A stretch of 64,000 nucleotides of DNA from Nocardia donostiensis (GTDB lineage Bacteria; Actinomycetota; Actinomycetes; Mycobacteriales; Mycobacteriaceae), in NCBI RefSeq assembly GCF_002081715.1, contig NZ_MUKP01000003.1:1-64000 (forward strand). Reading direction: 5' to 3'. Below are positions 46,501-56,061 of this stretch, one piece after another. The notes beneath the pieces were generated by a model. The model made no database searches. It was not told the origin of the DNA and saw only the letters and a list, made by a program, of their open reading frames with translations. Position 1 is the first letter of the stretch; every line of letters begins with the position of its first letter. The translations under genes were made by a program, and so were the position numbers.

Positions 46501-46934
46501 CCGCACGCCCGTTCGGAGCCACCCGCCGCCCGCCCGGCCTGCAGCCGACCCAGCTCAGCTCGCGAATGCTGCTCCGCCCCAAGGCTGCGTGCAGCAGCCG
46601 CTCGGTGTGCGGTAGCCCGGCTGCGCACCGAGGCATCGCTGCGGAAAACATCGAGTTGCTCGGGTCCGCGCCGGATCACCGGCTCGTGCATGAGCTGCAG
46701 CCAGCAGACATATCGCCGCTCGCTGTCACGTTCACCGCCCGCCTGGCAGTCTTCCATGATCGGGATCGACGGCGTCGAACCGGGAAGCCACCACACGGCA
46801 CGCCGCCGCCGTGGCCATCGGCCGACGCGCCCTCGGGCACCGCACCCGGCAACGGACGGCACCGTCCCGCAGCACTGGAGCGATGCTGCGGGGCGTCGGA
46901 CCATCCGGACCGGACATCAGACCTGTGGGCGTGA
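43593..46934 (+). CDS. comEC: ComEC/Rec2-family DNA-uptake channel with metallo-hydrolase domain
   Basis: The product is about 1113 aa. After an approximately 100-residue variable N terminus come membrane helices (110-190), a DUF4131-like soluble part and the Competence domain with LQHLHVVSGANFTVLL. Further helices follow, then a metallo-beta-lactamase domain (THPHADHIGG near 670). About 105 low-complexity residues (700-805, SSGDGPDADDGPG type) interrupt that domain before AHIPVLELVAGD, VLLTGDTE and VPHHGSRTT. After VVPRGSGLNVHTARPF another 140 residues of no known type extend to the stop. ATGA overlap with comEA sets the start, though a later start is possible. Confidence 0.88.
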   Translation: MSPHRRPGPVIGRHGRGAAAGTESGGVGERADSAVKGLAPETRSEMVRSSAPAVAGSRAELSENGWVGTGMRGDWFSSLRSGRDEREAAAGAGDSVIDARLLPAASACWLVTIAVLTAGWMVGIAVAIGLTVAAIGLWGLLLTVLAHRYERSRAVVSVLLAAVVLSAGFAVAAAWRDHQVAQHPLRAVPEAASVRVVVTPVDDPKPVRGNSFGGQQRWVIRAGLREFQHAANAVSAGGAVVILAEGSEWAVLPPGQPIEFRARPSAPLHADLTVATLRALGPPDPAGALPWWQHAAGSVRADLAAAAQRALSPDAAGLLPALVVGDTAALPDQVREDFTLAGLQHLHVVSGANFTVLLSAVLFVTRLLTLGPRLSAVCAAGALVMFVIVARPDPSVLRAAAMGAITLLALLTGRRKQALPALCAAVIGLIAIWPALAVQAGFALSVLATGALILLAPSWADWLRARGWWRLPAELVAVSAAAFVITAPLLVALTGTLSVVAVAANVLVAPVVAPITVLGATGAVLACLWIPLAELVLRCTAPPLWWLLSVAERAAAIPGATVVVPGGTSGGLIAALLVGLGIVALRSALVRRLSAAVLLGVAAVVVPLRVWSPGWPPDGWVVAACDVGQGDGLALSVGDRSAVVIDVGPEPRRIRTCLDRLRIEHIPLLILTHPHADHIGGVTGALQGRTVSVVAVAPNELPAGADAGSGSRTGRGVREPFGRHLPPASGEPRGAARPIIDAETAETSSATAAGCPPSHSGRPSGQPTNSGPDTSECADLSSGDGPDADDGPGSMRADRASGDGPDAVASILAAAHIPVLELVAGDQLRFGSVTLEVLAPGSADAAVGEHSVADANNRSLVVAVDTAAGRVLLTGDTEAPVQRSLLRAPERIRADILKVPHHGSRTTAPEFLSAVRPRLAIVSAGSDNTFGHPHPAVLAELEAMGTTVARTDRHGDIAVVPRGSGLNVHTARPFGATRRPPGLQPTQLSSRMLLRPKAACSSRSVCGSPAAHRGIAAENIELLGSAPDHRLVHELQPADISPLAVTFTARLAVFHDRDRRRRTGKPPHGTPPPWPSADAPSGTAPGNGRHRPAALERCCGASDHPDRTSDLWA

Positions 46935-47249
46935 GGGAATCCGCCCCGCCTTCTCGGGCCACGGACACGATTCGTGCCGCCCAGATGCGGTGCGAGCGTA
47001 GGCGACCGGGGCGCCCAGCACTGTTCGGGGCGCGTGACTGAGCGGGGGACCTGGCATCAGGACCCGCTCCCACTCGGTCTATAGGAACGGTCCGGGCCCC
47101 CACCTCGATGAGATCCGCGGGGGCGCGTTCGGCTTGCCGGACCGACGAGGCAGCGGCTGAGGATCAGCAGGCACGTGTGGATCGGGAGTACCCGGCAGCG
47201 GCGGGTCGCCACCTCCGCGCTGTCGGCGACCATCCGTAGGATCGGGCGG
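46935..47249. other. Gene-free region with holA promoter
   Basis: About 315 bases lie between comEC and holA. At its right end TAGGAT (47237-47242) stands seven bases before the holA GTG, a leaderless promoter. Nothing else was recognised. Confidence 0.5.
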
Positions 47250-48221
47250 GTGAGCGAACGGCCTGCGGCGGTGCATCTGGTACTCGGGGACGAAGAGCTG
47301 CTGATCGAGCGCGCGGTCGCTGCGGTGACGGCGCAAGTCCGGGCGCGAGCTCCCGACCCGGACGCGGTGCCGGTGGATCGGTTGCGCGCCGGTGACGCGA
47401 GCACCGCCGAACTGGCCGAGTTACTCAGCCCGTCCCTGTTCGCCGAGGATCGAGTGATCGTGCTGGAATCGGCCGCCGAGGCGGGGAAAGACGCCGTCGC
47501 GGTGATCACCGAAGCCGCCACCGACCCGCCGGACGGGGTGGTGCTCATGGTGCTGCACTCCGGCGGCGGCCGGGCGAAAGCGCTGGCCCCGGCACTGCAG
47601 AAAGCGGGAGCCACGGTGCACGACTGCACCAAGATCACCAAGGCTTCCGCACGCGCGGATTTCGTGCGCGCCGAGTTCCGTGCCGCGGGCGCACGAGTGC
47701 CCGGTGACGCCGTCCAGGCGGTGCTGGACGCGGTCGGTTCCGAACTGCGAGAACTGGCGGCGGCGTGCTCGCAACTCGCCGCCGATACCGGCGGCAAGGT
47801 GGATGTGGCGGCAGTACGCCGCTATTACTCCGGCAAAGCCGAGGTGACCGGTTTCGAGGTGGCCGAGCGCGCCGTGTCCGGCGACCGGCCGGGTGCGATG
47901 GAGGCGCTGCGCTGGGCCACCGATCGCGGTGTCGCGCACGTGCTGCTCGCCGACGCACTCGCGGATTCGGTGCACACTATCGCGCGGGTCGGCTCGGCGG
48001 TCCGTGGCGACCCGTTCACCCTGGCCGGGTCACTCGGTATGCCGCCATGGAAAGTGAAGAAGGCACAAGCCCAGGCCCGCGGCTGGTCTCCCGCATCCAT
48101 CGGCGCCGCGCTGCAGGTCGTTGCGATCCTCAACGCCGATGTGAAGGGCGGCGCGGCTGATTCCACCTACGCGCTCGAGCACGCTGTGCTGCGGATTCTG
48201 GATCTCCACGGCCAGCGCTGA
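47250..48221 (+). CDS. holA: DNA polymerase III delta subunit
   Basis: The product is 323 aa. Delta opens the beta clamp as part of the clamp loader. It begins with [16 protein letters not shown], the HolA N-terminal pattern. The AAA-like domain ([34 protein letters not shown]) and the helical C domain ([18 protein letters not shown]) follow. GTG 47250 fits both the conserved start and the TAGGAT box. The comEC-holA-rpsT order is conserved widely, including M. tuberculosis Rv2414c-Rv2412. Confidence 0.95.
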   Translation: MSERPAAVHLVLGDEELLIERAVAAVTAQVRARAPDPDAVPVDRLRAGDASTAELAELLSPSLFAEDRVIVLESAAEAGKDAVAVITEAATDPPDGVVLMVLHSGGGRAKALAPALQKAGATVHDCTKITKASARADFVRAEFRAAGARVPGDAVQAVLDAVGSELRELAAACSQLAADTGGKVDVAAVRRYYSGKAEVTGFEVAERAVSGDRPGAMEALRWATDRGVAHVLLADALADSVHTIARVGSAVRGDPFTLAGSLGMPPWKVKKAQAQARGWSPASIGAALQVVAILNADVKGGAADSTYALEHAVLRILDLHGQR

Positions 48222-48222
48222 A

Positions 48223-48291
48223 GCGCTGCGCAGCAGCCTGCCGAGCGGATATCGGCGGGCTGCTTGCCGTGCGCCGGTTGCTGCGCAGCGC
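48223..48291. terminator. Nested inverted repeats between convergent genes
   Basis: Outer arms GCGCTGCGCAGCA (48223-48235) and TGCTGCGCAGCGC (48279-48291) match perfectly. Inside them AGCCTGCCG (48235-48243) pairs with CGGCGGGCT (48253-48261) except for one wobble. It fills the gap between the ends of holA and the DUF2798 gene and probably terminates both. Confidence 0.6.
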
Positions 48292-48297
48292 ACCGGT

Positions 48298-48651
48298 TCA
48301 GCTCGTGTGCACGATGGAGGTTGTCGCGCGGCGCACGGCGGGCAGCACGAGCAGCAGCGTCGGGAAGGCGATCGGCCAGGACACTGCCCACGACCTGAGC
48401 CAGGTTCCCATTGCGAGACCGTCCCCGCCCAGTGTGCTGATCAACGAGACGATGCAGGTCATCAGGATCGACAGCAGCAGCGGAAGCACGACCGGTGCGA
48501 AGCGCGCAGGCAGCTTGAACGAGCGGGCGGCGCTGGCGGAGTGCGGGCCATCGGCCAGGCCAGGAACTCGCGCGGGAAACCCAGGTCGATCGCAGTGGGC
48601 GTCGAGACCAAGGTGACGCCTCCTGCACGACGTCCGCAAGGCCCAGCGCAC
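48298..48651 (-). CDS. DUF2798-like small membrane protein
   Basis: The conserved part is LPARFAPVVLPLLLSILMTCIVSLISTLGG, then WLRSWAVSWPIAFPTLLLVLPAVRR: two membrane helices with the W-P-I-A-F-P motif of DUF2798 proteins. The function is unknown. The start is uncertain; the frame is open to GTG 48651, but the first 45 residues are Arg-rich and unlike the family. It may start later or be partly eroded at its 5' end. Confidence 0.6.
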   Translation of the reverse strand: MRWALRTSCRRRHLGLDAHCDRPGFPARVPGLADGPHSASAARSFKLPARFAPVVLPLLLSILMTCIVSLISTLGGDGLAMGTWLRSWAVSWPIAFPTLLLVLPAVRRATTSIVHTS

Positions 48652-48738
48652 CTTCGGTGAGTGACCTGCTAGCGGCTGTCACGTTCTTGCGGGTGCGGTT
48701 GATGCAGGCGCGACATTGTGGTCGAGGTCGCCGCGGCC

Positions 48739-48987
48739 CTATTGCCGGTGAGCACCTGGCCAGGCGTGATGCGCAGGTTCGCGGGCGGGAAAGTAAACGG
48801 TTGCGGCACCCGTGGGCAGGTCCGCTGCGGGGTTGAGTTCGAGGCGTTGGCACCGGTGCAGGCCCCAGATCAGCACCTCATCATCTATCGGGCGGCCGAT
48901 ACGGCAGCGCAGGCTGCGCGGGACCGCCTCGCAGGCGATGACGATTACCTCGGGGTCAGGCATCGTGGCCGACCCGGGCTCGGTCAT
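48739..48987 (-). CDS. Hypothetical protein coupled to upstream small gene
   Basis: The product is 82 aa with no family I recognise. The segment DPEVIVIACEAVPRSLRCRIGRPIDDEVLIWGLHRC looks like an alternating strand-helix fold. Support for it being real is its ATG, which overlaps the upstream gene stop by four bases (ATGA, 48984-48987). Confidence 0.45.
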   Translation of the reverse strand: MTEPGSATMPDPEVIVIACEAVPRSLRCRIGRPIDDEVLIWGLHRCQRLELNPAADLPTGAATVYFPAREPAHHAWPGAHRQ

Positions 48988-49265
48988 TCGACGACAGTAA
49001 AACCGATGTCGCCGTCGTCGCCGATGGTGAGGGTGATCGCGTCACCATCGGTGTCGTCGGTTTCCCGGTAGCGGCCTTCCCAGTCCTCGTAGGCGGGAGC
49101 TTCCTCGTCGCGGGTGACGATCCACTCCAGCGAATAACCGCCCTCGTCGTCGGGTACCAGCACGTTCTCGATCCGGACGCCGAGGTTGAGCACCTCGGCC
49201 GCACGGATCACATCGGGTAGATCCTCGGCTCGTACAACTGCCTGGTTCGCATACACCGTCACCAT
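48984..49265 (-). CDS. Small acidic hypothetical protein
   Basis: The product is 93 aa and strongly acidic (WIVTRDEEAPAYEDWEGRYRETDDTDGD). It is not assigned to a family. A minus-strand TACGAT (49273-49278) lies seven bases before the ATG at 49265, consistent with a leaderless mRNA, and the downstream gene is coupled by ATGA overlap. It sits between holA and rpsT, a slot that is variable in relatives. Confidence 0.6.
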   Translation of the reverse strand: MVTVYANQAVVRAEDLPDVIRAAEVLNLGVRIENVLVPDDEGGYSLEWIVTRDEEAPAYEDWEGRYRETDDTDGDAITLTIGDDGDIGFTVVE

Positions 49266-49402
49266 GCAGCGCATCGTACGGCAGCCGGACAGCAACCTTC
49301 CGCGTGGTCCGGTCGAGCCGGGTGCACACGAAAAGCCGCCGTGGTCATCGAGGCCGCGGCGGCTGCGTAGAACGGTTGAACCGTAGAACTGCGGTGATGT
49401 GC

Positions 49403-49663
49403 TCAGAGCTTGTTGAAGGCCAGCGCCAGCGCCGACTTCTTGTTGGCGGCCTGGTTGGCGTGGATGACGCCCTTGGAGGCGGCCTTGTCCAGCTTGCGGC
49501 TGACGAAACGCAGACGCTGGGCGGCGGTGTCCTTATCGCCGGCGGCAGCAGCTTCCCGGAAGCTGCGGATACCGGTGCGCAGCTCGGACTTCACCGACTG
49601 GTTGCGCTGCCGCGCCTTCTCGTTGGTGCGGATCCGCTTCATCTGGGACTTGATGTTGGCCAC
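49403..49663 (-). CDS. rpsT: 30S ribosomal protein S20
   Basis: The product is 86 aa, the usual length, lysine/arginine-rich and helical. It opens [21 protein letters not shown], the family N terminus, and ends [19 protein letters not shown]. It binds 16S rRNA. GTG 49663 has GAGG upstream. It faces away from holA, as in mycobacteria. Confidence 0.98.
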   Translation of the reverse strand: MANIKSQMKRIRTNEKARQRNQSVKSELRTGIRSFREAAAAGDKDTAAQRLRFVSRKLDKAASKGVIHANQAANKKSALALAFNKL

Positions 49664-50009
49664 GCCTGTATCCTCTGGTTCCTGTCGCTGGTGTACGTCC
49701 GGGAAAAGTCTGGGAGCGCGCACCTGCCCTGAGCTGAGCCGGGCAAGGGGTAACGCGACGCCGAAGGTCGAGGGTACCAGCACCCTCGGGGCGGGAGGAA
49801 ATCGCCTCGGCCTGCCCGGTGCGCGTCCGCGGCACAGGCAACCGCCACGACCTGCGGCGTTGCCGTTGTGATGAGCACCCGCCTGGCGTAACGTCCACTG
49901 CACTTCGGCCTTACCGGTCGTGACCATGCGTAACCAGTCGTAGCAGGACCAGGCAGTACCGGTGTGCTCCCGCACACGGCGGGCAGCGATCCTCTCGGAA
50001 GGCGGACGT
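49664..50009. other. Divergent intergenic region, rpsT and aquaporin promoters
   Basis: About 346 bases lie between the starts of rpsT (leftward) and the aquaporin gene (rightward). No gene is supported. The only signal picked out is GGAAGG just before the aquaporin ATG. Confidence 0.4.
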
Positions 50010-50798
50010 ATGTCTCCCACTGCTCAGGAAGTCGTCGAAGAAGTCGCCGAACAGGAACCCACCCCCGAACCCAAGAAATGGGCGGCCGAGGCTCTCGGCA
50101 CGTTCGTTCTGGTGATGGGCGGCGTCGGGACCGCGGTGCTGGCCGGTGAACGGGTCGGTGCGCTCGGTATCGCGCTGGCGTTCGGCCTGACACTGCTGTT
50201 CCTGATGTATGCGATCGGCCCGATCTCCGGCTGCCATGTGAATCCGGCGGTCACGGTCGGCCAACTGCTGCTGGGACGGTTGTCGGTGATCAGCGCGGCC
50301 GGCTACATCATCGCCCAGCTGATCGGGGCGTTCCTGTCCGGTCTGGTGCTCTTCGCCATCGCCAAGAACCTGCCCTCCTACGATCGCTCGGTCGACGGGC
50401 TCGGCGCCAATGGGTGGGGTTCGCACAGCCCGTCCGCGAAAGCCGGGCCGCTCGGTGAGGTGGTGATCCAGGACGGGTACGGCATGGCGGCCATGATCAT
50501 CGTCGAGATCATGCTGACCGCGCTGCTGGTGTTCGTGGTGCTCGCCTCCACCGATCAGCTCTCGGATCTGCCGCTGGCCGGTGTGTCCATCGGTTTCACC
50601 CTGGCGGTGATCCACCTGATCTCCATCCCGGTCGACAACACCTCGGTGAACCCGGCGCGCAGCCTCGGTGTCGCGCCCTATCAGGACGGTGCGATGGGGC
50701 AGGTCTGGGCGTTCATCGTGTTCCCGGTGATCGGCGGCGTGCTGGGCGCGCTGATCTACGGCATGTTGTTCGGCCGTTCCAGGGACCTCACCACCTGA
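50010..50798 (+). CDS. Aquaporin Z-like MIP channel
   Basis: The product is 262 aa with six membrane helices and the two NPA half-helices: CHVNPAVT (78-80) and TSVNPARSL (about 214). ARS after the second NPA gives the selectivity-filter arginine. A 24-residue acidic N-terminal tail and an about 40-residue loop between helices 3 and 4 ([20 protein letters not shown]) are present. Water selectivity is likely, not proven. GGAAGG precedes ATG 50010. Converges on the next gene with 23 bases between. Confidence 0.92.
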   Translation: MSPTAQEVVEEVAEQEPTPEPKKWAAEALGTFVLVMGGVGTAVLAGERVGALGIALAFGLTLLFLMYAIGPISGCHVNPAVTVGQLLLGRLSVISAAGYIIAQLIGAFLSGLVLFAIAKNLPSYDRSVDGLGANGWGSHSPSAKAGPLGEVVIQDGYGMAAMIIVEIMLTALLVFVVLASTDQLSDLPLAGVSIGFTLAVIHLISIPVDNTSVNPARSLGVAPYQDGAMGQVWAFIVFPVIGGVLGALIYGMLFGRSRDLTT

Positions 50799-50821
50799 CC
50801 GAAGGACCGGTGGGTGCGCGG

Positions 50822-51400
50822 TCAGCTCCAGCGGTATTCGGCGACCAGCCGATGCGCGACCCGGTCGAAGATCTTGCGCGGCAGGATCGCGCCTTCACGC
50901 CGGATACCGTCTTCGGGGACGTCGAGCACCCGGTCCAGCCGCACCCAGCTCGGTCTGCCCTCATGATCCCAGGCGCCCGAACCGATCGCGACCCAGTCGC
51001 GATCGTGCTCGCGCGCCGGGTTCGACGACAGCATCAGGCCGAGCAGGGTGCGCCGGTCGCGACCCACCACCAGGACCGGCCGGTCCTTGCCGTTGCTTGG
51101 GTCCTCTTCGAACGGAACCCAGGTCCACACGATCTCACCCGGGTCGGCGCGGCCGTCGAGCTGCGGCGCGTAGACGATCCGCCTGGCCCGTTCGGCGGTC
51201 GGTACCGGGATCGAGGCGGTGGGACGCACCGCGACGCCGGGCGCGCGGCGGGGCGTGCGGCTTCCGGTGGCTCGTTCCAGCGATGCCGCTCGTTGCAGTT
51301 TGCCGATCAACTTCGGCGCTTGCCGCCGGACCAGTGCGGGGCCCTGCGCCAGGGCAATCATGCCCAGCTGCCTGCCGAGAGAGTTCCAACTTCGGGCCAT
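50822..51400 (-). CDS. PemK/MazF-like protein (Rv2405 type)
   Basis: The product is 192 aa. The C-terminal domain (about 70-190) has the PemK/MazF barrel pattern: [28 protein letters not shown], then [16 protein letters not shown]. It is far longer than a MazF toxin, has an N-terminal basic extension, and no antitoxin gene is next to it. A toxin role is doubtful. It lies divergent to lepA, the same place as Rv2405 in M. tuberculosis. Confidence 0.85.
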   Translation of the reverse strand: MARSWNSLGRQLGMIALAQGPALVRRQAPKLIGKLQRAASLERATGSRTPRRAPGVAVRPTASIPVPTAERARRIVYAPQLDGRADPGEIVWTWVPFEEDPSNGKDRPVLVVGRDRRTLLGLMLSSNPAREHDRDWVAIGSGAWDHEGRPSWVRLDRVLDVPEDGIRREGAILPRKIFDRVAHRLVAEYRWS

Positions 51401-51517
51401 TACAGGAGAATAACGTCGCCACCGCTATCACGTGGCCACGGTCGGGACCAGCAGGGGAGGCACGGTTGGGCACATGGGACGATGGAGCGTAGTCCGCCGC
51501 TGACCATGAGGAGTGGA

Positions 51518-53383
51518 GTGCCCGCCAGTTTCGCCGACACGACGTTCACCGATCCCGCACGGATCCGGAACTTCTGCATCATCGCCCACATCGACCACGG
51601 CAAGTCGACGTTGGCCGACCGGATGCTGCAACTGACCGGTGTGGTCTCCGAACGGCAGATGCGCGCCCAGTACCTGGACCGGATGGATATCGAGCGGGAA
51701 CGCGGTATCACCATCAAGGCCCAGAACGTGCGGCTGCCGTGGGCACCGCGCTCCGGGGAGCACGCGGGCACCGACTTCGTGCTGCACCTGATCGATACGC
51801 CGGGCCACGTCGACTTCACCTACGAGGTTTCGCGCGCGCTGGAGGCGTGTGAGGGCGCGATCCTGCTGGTGGACGCCGCGCAGGGGATCGAGGCGCAGAC
51901 GCTGGCCAATCTGTATCTGGCACTGGACAAGGATCTGACGATCATCCCGGTGCTGAACAAGATCGACCTGCCCGCCGCCGATCCGGACCGCTACGCAGCC
52001 GAGCTCGCCCATATCATCGGCTGCGAACCCTCGGACGTACTGCGGGTCTCCGGTAAGACCGGTGTCGGCGTGCCCGAGTTGCTCGACGAGGTGATCGCGC
52101 AGGTCCCGCCGCCGGAGGGAGTGGCCGACGCCCCGGCGCGGGCGATGATCTTCGACTCGGTCTACGACACCTACCGCGGTGTGGTGACCTATGTCCGGGT
52201 GGTGGACGGCAAGCTGACCCCGCGCGAGAAGATCAAGATGATGTCCACCGGCGCCACACATGAGCTACTCGAGATCGGCATCGTCTCCCCGGAGCCGAAA
52301 CCGACCGACGGTCTCGGCGTCGGTGAGGTGGGTTATCTGATCACCGGTGTGAAGGAGGTCCGCCAGTCGAAGGTCGGCGATACCGTCACCACCGCCCGCG
52401 GCGGCGCGCCCGAACCGCTCACCGGTTATCGCGAACCCCAGCCGATGGTGTACTCGGGCCTGTATCCGGTGGACGGCTCCGACTATCCCGTGCTGCGTGA
52501 TGCACTGGACAAGCTGCAGCTCAACGATGCCGCGCTCACCTACGAGCCGGAAACCTCGGTTGCGCTCGGATTCGGGTTCCGGTGCGGTTTCCTCGGTTTG
52601 CTGCACATGGAGATCACCCGCGAGCGACTGCAACGCGAATTCGGCCTCGACCTCATCTCCACCGCGCCGAACGTGGTGTACCGGGTGGAGATGGAAGACA
52701 GTGCCGAGCACATCGTCACCAACCCGTCGTTCTGGCCGGAAGGCAAGGTGCGCACCGTTTTCGAACCGGTGGTGAAATGCACCATCATCGCGCCGAGTGA
52801 GTTCATCGGCGCGATCATGGAACTGTGCCAGTCGCGCCGCGGCGAACTCGGCGGTATGGACTACCTGTCCGAGACCCGGGTCGAGTTGCGGTACACGCTG
52901 CCGATGGCCGAAATCATCTTCGACTTCTTCGATTCGCTGAAGTCGCGCACCCGCGGTTACGCGAGCCTCGACTACGAGGAGGCAGGCGAACAGCAAGCAC
53001 AGTTGGTGAAGGTGGACATTCTGCTGCAGGGGGAGGCGGTGGACGCGTTCAGTGCGATCGTGCACCGTGATGCCGCGCAGGCCTACGGCCACAAGATGAC
53101 CACCAAACTGCGCGAGCTGATTCCGCGTCAGCAGTTCGAGGTGCCGATCCAGGCCGCGATCGGTTCGAAGATCATTGCGCGCGAGAACATCCGGGCGATC
53201 CGCAAGGATGTGCTGGCCAAATGCTACGGCGGCGATATCAGCCGTAAACGCAAGCTGCTGGAGAAGCAGAAGGAAGGCAAGAAGCGGATGAAGACCATCG
53301 GCCGGGTGGATGTTCCGCAGGAGGCCTTCGTTGCGGCGTTGTCTTCGGATGCGCAGTCGGACAAACCGAAAGACAAGAAATAA
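51518..53383 (+). CDS. lepA: Elongation factor 4 (LepA)
   Basis: The product is 621 aa. LepA is a ribosomal GTPase linked to back-translocation and 30S biogenesis. The G domain has AHIDHGKST (23-31), DTPGHVDF and NKID. The C-terminal LepA-specific domain ends in [21 protein letters not shown] 51518 is chosen: GAGGAG sits four bases upstream and [18 protein letters not shown] matches relatives. In-frame ATGs at 51482 and 51506 lack ribosome sites. Confidence 0.97.
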   Translation: MPASFADTTFTDPARIRNFCIIAHIDHGKSTLADRMLQLTGVVSERQMRAQYLDRMDIERERGITIKAQNVRLPWAPRSGEHAGTDFVLHLIDTPGHVDFTYEVSRALEACEGAILLVDAAQGIEAQTLANLYLALDKDLTIIPVLNKIDLPAADPDRYAAELAHIIGCEPSDVLRVSGKTGVGVPELLDEVIAQVPPPEGVADAPARAMIFDSVYDTYRGVVTYVRVVDGKLTPREKIKMMSTGATHELLEIGIVSPEPKPTDGLGVGEVGYLITGVKEVRQSKVGDTVTTARGGAPEPLTGYREPQPMVYSGLYPVDGSDYPVLRDALDKLQLNDAALTYEPETSVALGFGFRCGFLGLLHMEITRERLQREFGLDLISTAPNVVYRVEMEDSAEHIVTNPSFWPEGKVRTVFEPVVKCTIIAPSEFIGAIMELCQSRRGELGGMDYLSETRVELRYTLPMAEIIFDFFDSLKSRTRGYASLDYEEAGEQQAQLVKVDILLQGEAVDAFSAIVHRDAAQAYGHKMTTKLRELIPRQQFEVPIQAAIGSKIIARENIRAIRKDVLAKCYGGDISRKRKLLEKQKEGKKRMKTIGRVDVPQEAFVAALSSDAQSDKPKDKK

Positions 53384-53398
53384 CGCCGTCCCGACACT

Positions 53399-53416
53399 GC
53401 CGGGCAGCTGCCCGGC
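53399..53416 (+). terminator. Palindromic hairpin after lepA
   Basis: GCCGGGCAGCTGCCCGGC is a perfect 18-base palindrome starting 15 bases after the lepA stop; a second CCCGGCGCCGGG overlaps it. No T tract. Likely lepA terminator. Confidence 0.5.
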
Positions 53417-53609
53417 GCCGGGTTGCCGTGCGGTGACTCGGATGTACTGACCCGGCAACTGGGGGCTGTTCGATGTCGGTGCCTGCTGTTAACTTCGCAA
53501 CGTCAACGATGAAGTGACAGCCGGGTTCTCCGCAAATATGGTGGTTTCTGATCTTCACTCGGCGACCCGGCGTGGTGAGGATGCTGGAAGCTCGAGAGTG
53601 GAGTGTGGT

Positions 53610-55958
53610 ATGACCCGTGACCTACCTTTCGACGGCGAGGAGGCAGCAGCCGTCGAGCGCGGTGGTGATACCGCCTATCGGGTGGCCAGCGGTGTGGCCC
53701 GAGTGGCCAGGGGCGGTGCGTACGTGACCGGTGGCGCCCTGGTGGCCGCCAACGGCGGCGGGGTTCCCGCGCAGCCGGGGTCGGAGCATCTCGACAGCCG
53801 TAACACCGGTTGGGCCCGTAACAGCGATCCCGACCCCGATGTGCCGAGCCCGGTGGTGACTTTCCCGGATCCGGCACCACTGGCTACGGATTCGGCCGTC
53901 CGGAATCAGCCCGGTTTCGACCTGCCCGATGCCGACGCGACGATGACCATGCCGTTGCCGCGGCTGGACGGCACGATCGGTGGCCGTGGTACCGACGCCG
54001 GTTTCGGGCTGCCAAGCCTCCCCGACAACGAGTATTCGAGGGGAATTCCCGGCACGGACGAGGGTGTGCCCGGTATCGGGGGCATCCCCGGCGCGGACGC
54101 GGGCGAAGGCGTGCCGGGTATCGGCGGCATCCCGGGTACCGACGGCAGTGAGGGGATACCCGGGGTGGGCGGTATTCCTGGTTTCGACGAGGGTTTCTCG
54201 CTGCCGTCCCTGCCAGGAACCGGACCTTCGGCCGGGTTCGAGGAGCCGGGCGGGCACGGTTTCGGCCTGCCCGGTCATGGTCTCGGCCAGGCGGGTCACG
54301 GTTTCGGGTTGCCGGATATGCAGGGTTTCGTGCCGCCGGGGTCCAACCCTTTCGCGCTGCCGTCCCTGCCCTCCGGGGCGCCCGTGGCGGATACCGGTCC
54401 GGCGGTCGGTGCTTCGCCGCTGCCGGGCACCGGCGGTGGCCCGTTCGACGGCGTCGGTGACGGGCCGGGGATCTTCTTCAGCACCGAAACCCATATCGAT
54501 TTCGGTATCGGACCCGACGGCTTCTATTTCGTCAGTTCGATGGAGATCGATGTCGCCGTCGGGAATGTGGGCGACCAACTCGACCAGTACAACGACTGGC
54601 TCGCCGACGGTCTGCGAGCACCCGATGGTGCCCAGCCCGGCGCCGACCAGGGCGTCGAGGGCGGGCAGCAGGACCTGCTGGGCGCGCTGACCGGTTCCCC
54701 CGCAGGCGGGCTGTCCGGCCAGGCCGCGACGGGCGGTCCGGGGTCCGCATCGCCTGCAACGACGTCGAGCCCCAGCACGGCGTCGAGTCCCGGTACAGCA
54801 CCGGCTCCGGCCGCTGCCCACGCCGCGCCCGCGCCCATGGCGGCACCCGCACCCGCGCCGGTGGCGCCTGTCGCGATCGCGCCCGCGCCGATGGTGGCGC
54901 CTGCGCCGATGGCGACGCCTGCCCCGGTCGCCACTGCCGCGGTCGCGCAGCCGGTGACCGCGACCCCGCTGCAGACCACGATCCAGCCGGATGCCGCGAC
55001 CACCCCGGTGGCGAATGTGATCGCCCCGCCGCCCGGCCCGTCGCCGCTCACCGTGCCCGCCGCGCAGGTGCCGGAACTGTTCGAGCGCTCGAACGAGCCC
55101 GAGCTGATCGATCCGCAGGTCGGCCTTGTCGACGATCCGTCCGAGACCGGAGTCACCACCACCCCTGGCGAGACGAGCACGACGACCACCGGAACCTCGA
55201 CGCCGACCACGTCCGGCGGCACCAGTACCTCCGACGTGAGCACCACGACCGTTCCCGAAGTGAGCGTCACCCAGGTTCCCGGTGTGAGCACCACCACCCC
55301 GGGTTCGTCGGGAACCACCTCGCCGGGTTCGTCGGCCACCACCTCGCCGGACTCCTCCGGCACCACGTCCCCGGATTCGTCGAGCACCACTTCACCCGGC
55401 GAGACGAGCCCCGGCACCTCGAGCGGTCCCACCACCGAAACCGAAGACGGGTCGCCGGGCGGCACCGGCGATACGACCACCAGCCCGGACAGCTCCAGCG
55501 AGACCGAGCTTCCCACGCAGACCGCCCCGTCACCGGGAGATACCACCGGCGCCGCGTCGACCACCGCCGTCCAGCCGTCGTCGGTGGGCTCCGAACCCGG
55601 TATCGGCACTCCGTCGACCATCGAGGCGCCGAGTGCAGGCAGCCCGTCGGCCGGCGTTCCTTCCGCCACGGTCCCCACTGTGGACGTCCCGGCACAGCCG
55701 ACGCAGCACGTTCCGACCGTGGATGTGCAGCCGCAGGCGCCGATGGTGCAGCCGCAGATCATCGATACGAAACCGATCGCGGACCCGGCCGGTTATCATT
55801 CCGCGGGGGATAACGCGGTGCTGGCGGCGACTCCGATCGCCGACCATCCAGGGCTCGCCGCTACCGATAGCGGTCTGTCCAGCGGGCTGCTGCCGGGGGT
55901 GGCCTTCGCCGAGACCCACCATCCGGTCGGCCTCGGGGTGGGCGACACCCTGATCTGA
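53610..55958 (+). CDS. Very large low-complexity protein upstream of dynamin-like GTPase
   Basis: The product is 782 aa and I do not recognise it. After about 90 residues it has Gly/Pro repeats (three copies of GVPGIGGIPG-like units, about 150-195, then GHGFGLPGHGLGQAGHGFGLP). A short ordered-looking segment follows (FFSTETHIDFGIGPDGFYFVSSMEIDVAVGNVGDQLDQYNDWLADGL, about 290-335). Then come Ala/Pro-rich and Thr/Ser-rich stretches (TTSPGSS, TTSPDSS) to the end. No signal peptide or membrane helix is evident. It occupies the place IniB has before IniA/IniC in mycobacteria, but the IniB N-terminal domain is not seen. GGAG lies near the ATG. Confidence 0.8.
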   Translation: MTRDLPFDGEEAAAVERGGDTAYRVASGVARVARGGAYVTGGALVAANGGGVPAQPGSEHLDSRNTGWARNSDPDPDVPSPVVTFPDPAPLATDSAVRNQPGFDLPDADATMTMPLPRLDGTIGGRGTDAGFGLPSLPDNEYSRGIPGTDEGVPGIGGIPGADAGEGVPGIGGIPGTDGSEGIPGVGGIPGFDEGFSLPSLPGTGPSAGFEEPGGHGFGLPGHGLGQAGHGFGLPDMQGFVPPGSNPFALPSLPSGAPVADTGPAVGASPLPGTGGGPFDGVGDGPGIFFSTETHIDFGIGPDGFYFVSSMEIDVAVGNVGDQLDQYNDWLADGLRAPDGAQPGADQGVEGGQQDLLGALTGSPAGGLSGQAATGGPGSASPATTSSPSTASSPGTAPAPAAAHAAPAPMAAPAPAPVAPVAIAPAPMVAPAPMATPAPVATAAVAQPVTATPLQTTIQPDAATTPVANVIAPPPGPSPLTVPAAQVPELFERSNEPELIDPQVGLVDDPSETGVTTTPGETSTTTTGTSTPTTSGGTSTSDVSTTTVPEVSVTQVPGVSTTTPGSSGTTSPGSSATTSPDSSGTTSPDSSSTTSPGETSPGTSSGPTTETEDGSPGGTGDTTTSPDSSSETELPTQTAPSPGDTTGAASTTAVQPSSVGSEPGIGTPSTIEAPSAGSPSAGVPSATVPTVDVPAQPTQHVPTVDVQPQAPMVQPQIIDTKPIADPAGYHSAGDNAVLAATPIADHPGLAATDSGLSSGLLPGVAFAETHHPVGLGVGDTLI

Positions 55959-56061
55959 TATCACCCCGGTCGTCCGGGGCCGGGGGATGGGCGATCGCGG
56001 CGCAGCTGTGCCGTGATCGAATGTGTGACGCAACCACGAGGGAACGACAGAAGGAGCAGGG

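Noticed and set aside
45777..46904. Long minus-strand open frame antisense to comEC
   Set aside because: It has no domain resemblance, is Arg/Gly-rich and mirrors the codon pattern of comEC; a high-GC shadow.
50822..51400. Toxin-antitoxin module
   Set aside because: The PemK/MazF-like protein is too long for a typical toxin and there is no antitoxin gene beside it; it sits in the conserved Rv2405 position next to lepA.
53514..53609. Earlier start for the low-complexity protein
   Set aside because: The extra 32 residues lack a ribosome site, whereas GGAG lies at proper distance from ATG 53610.
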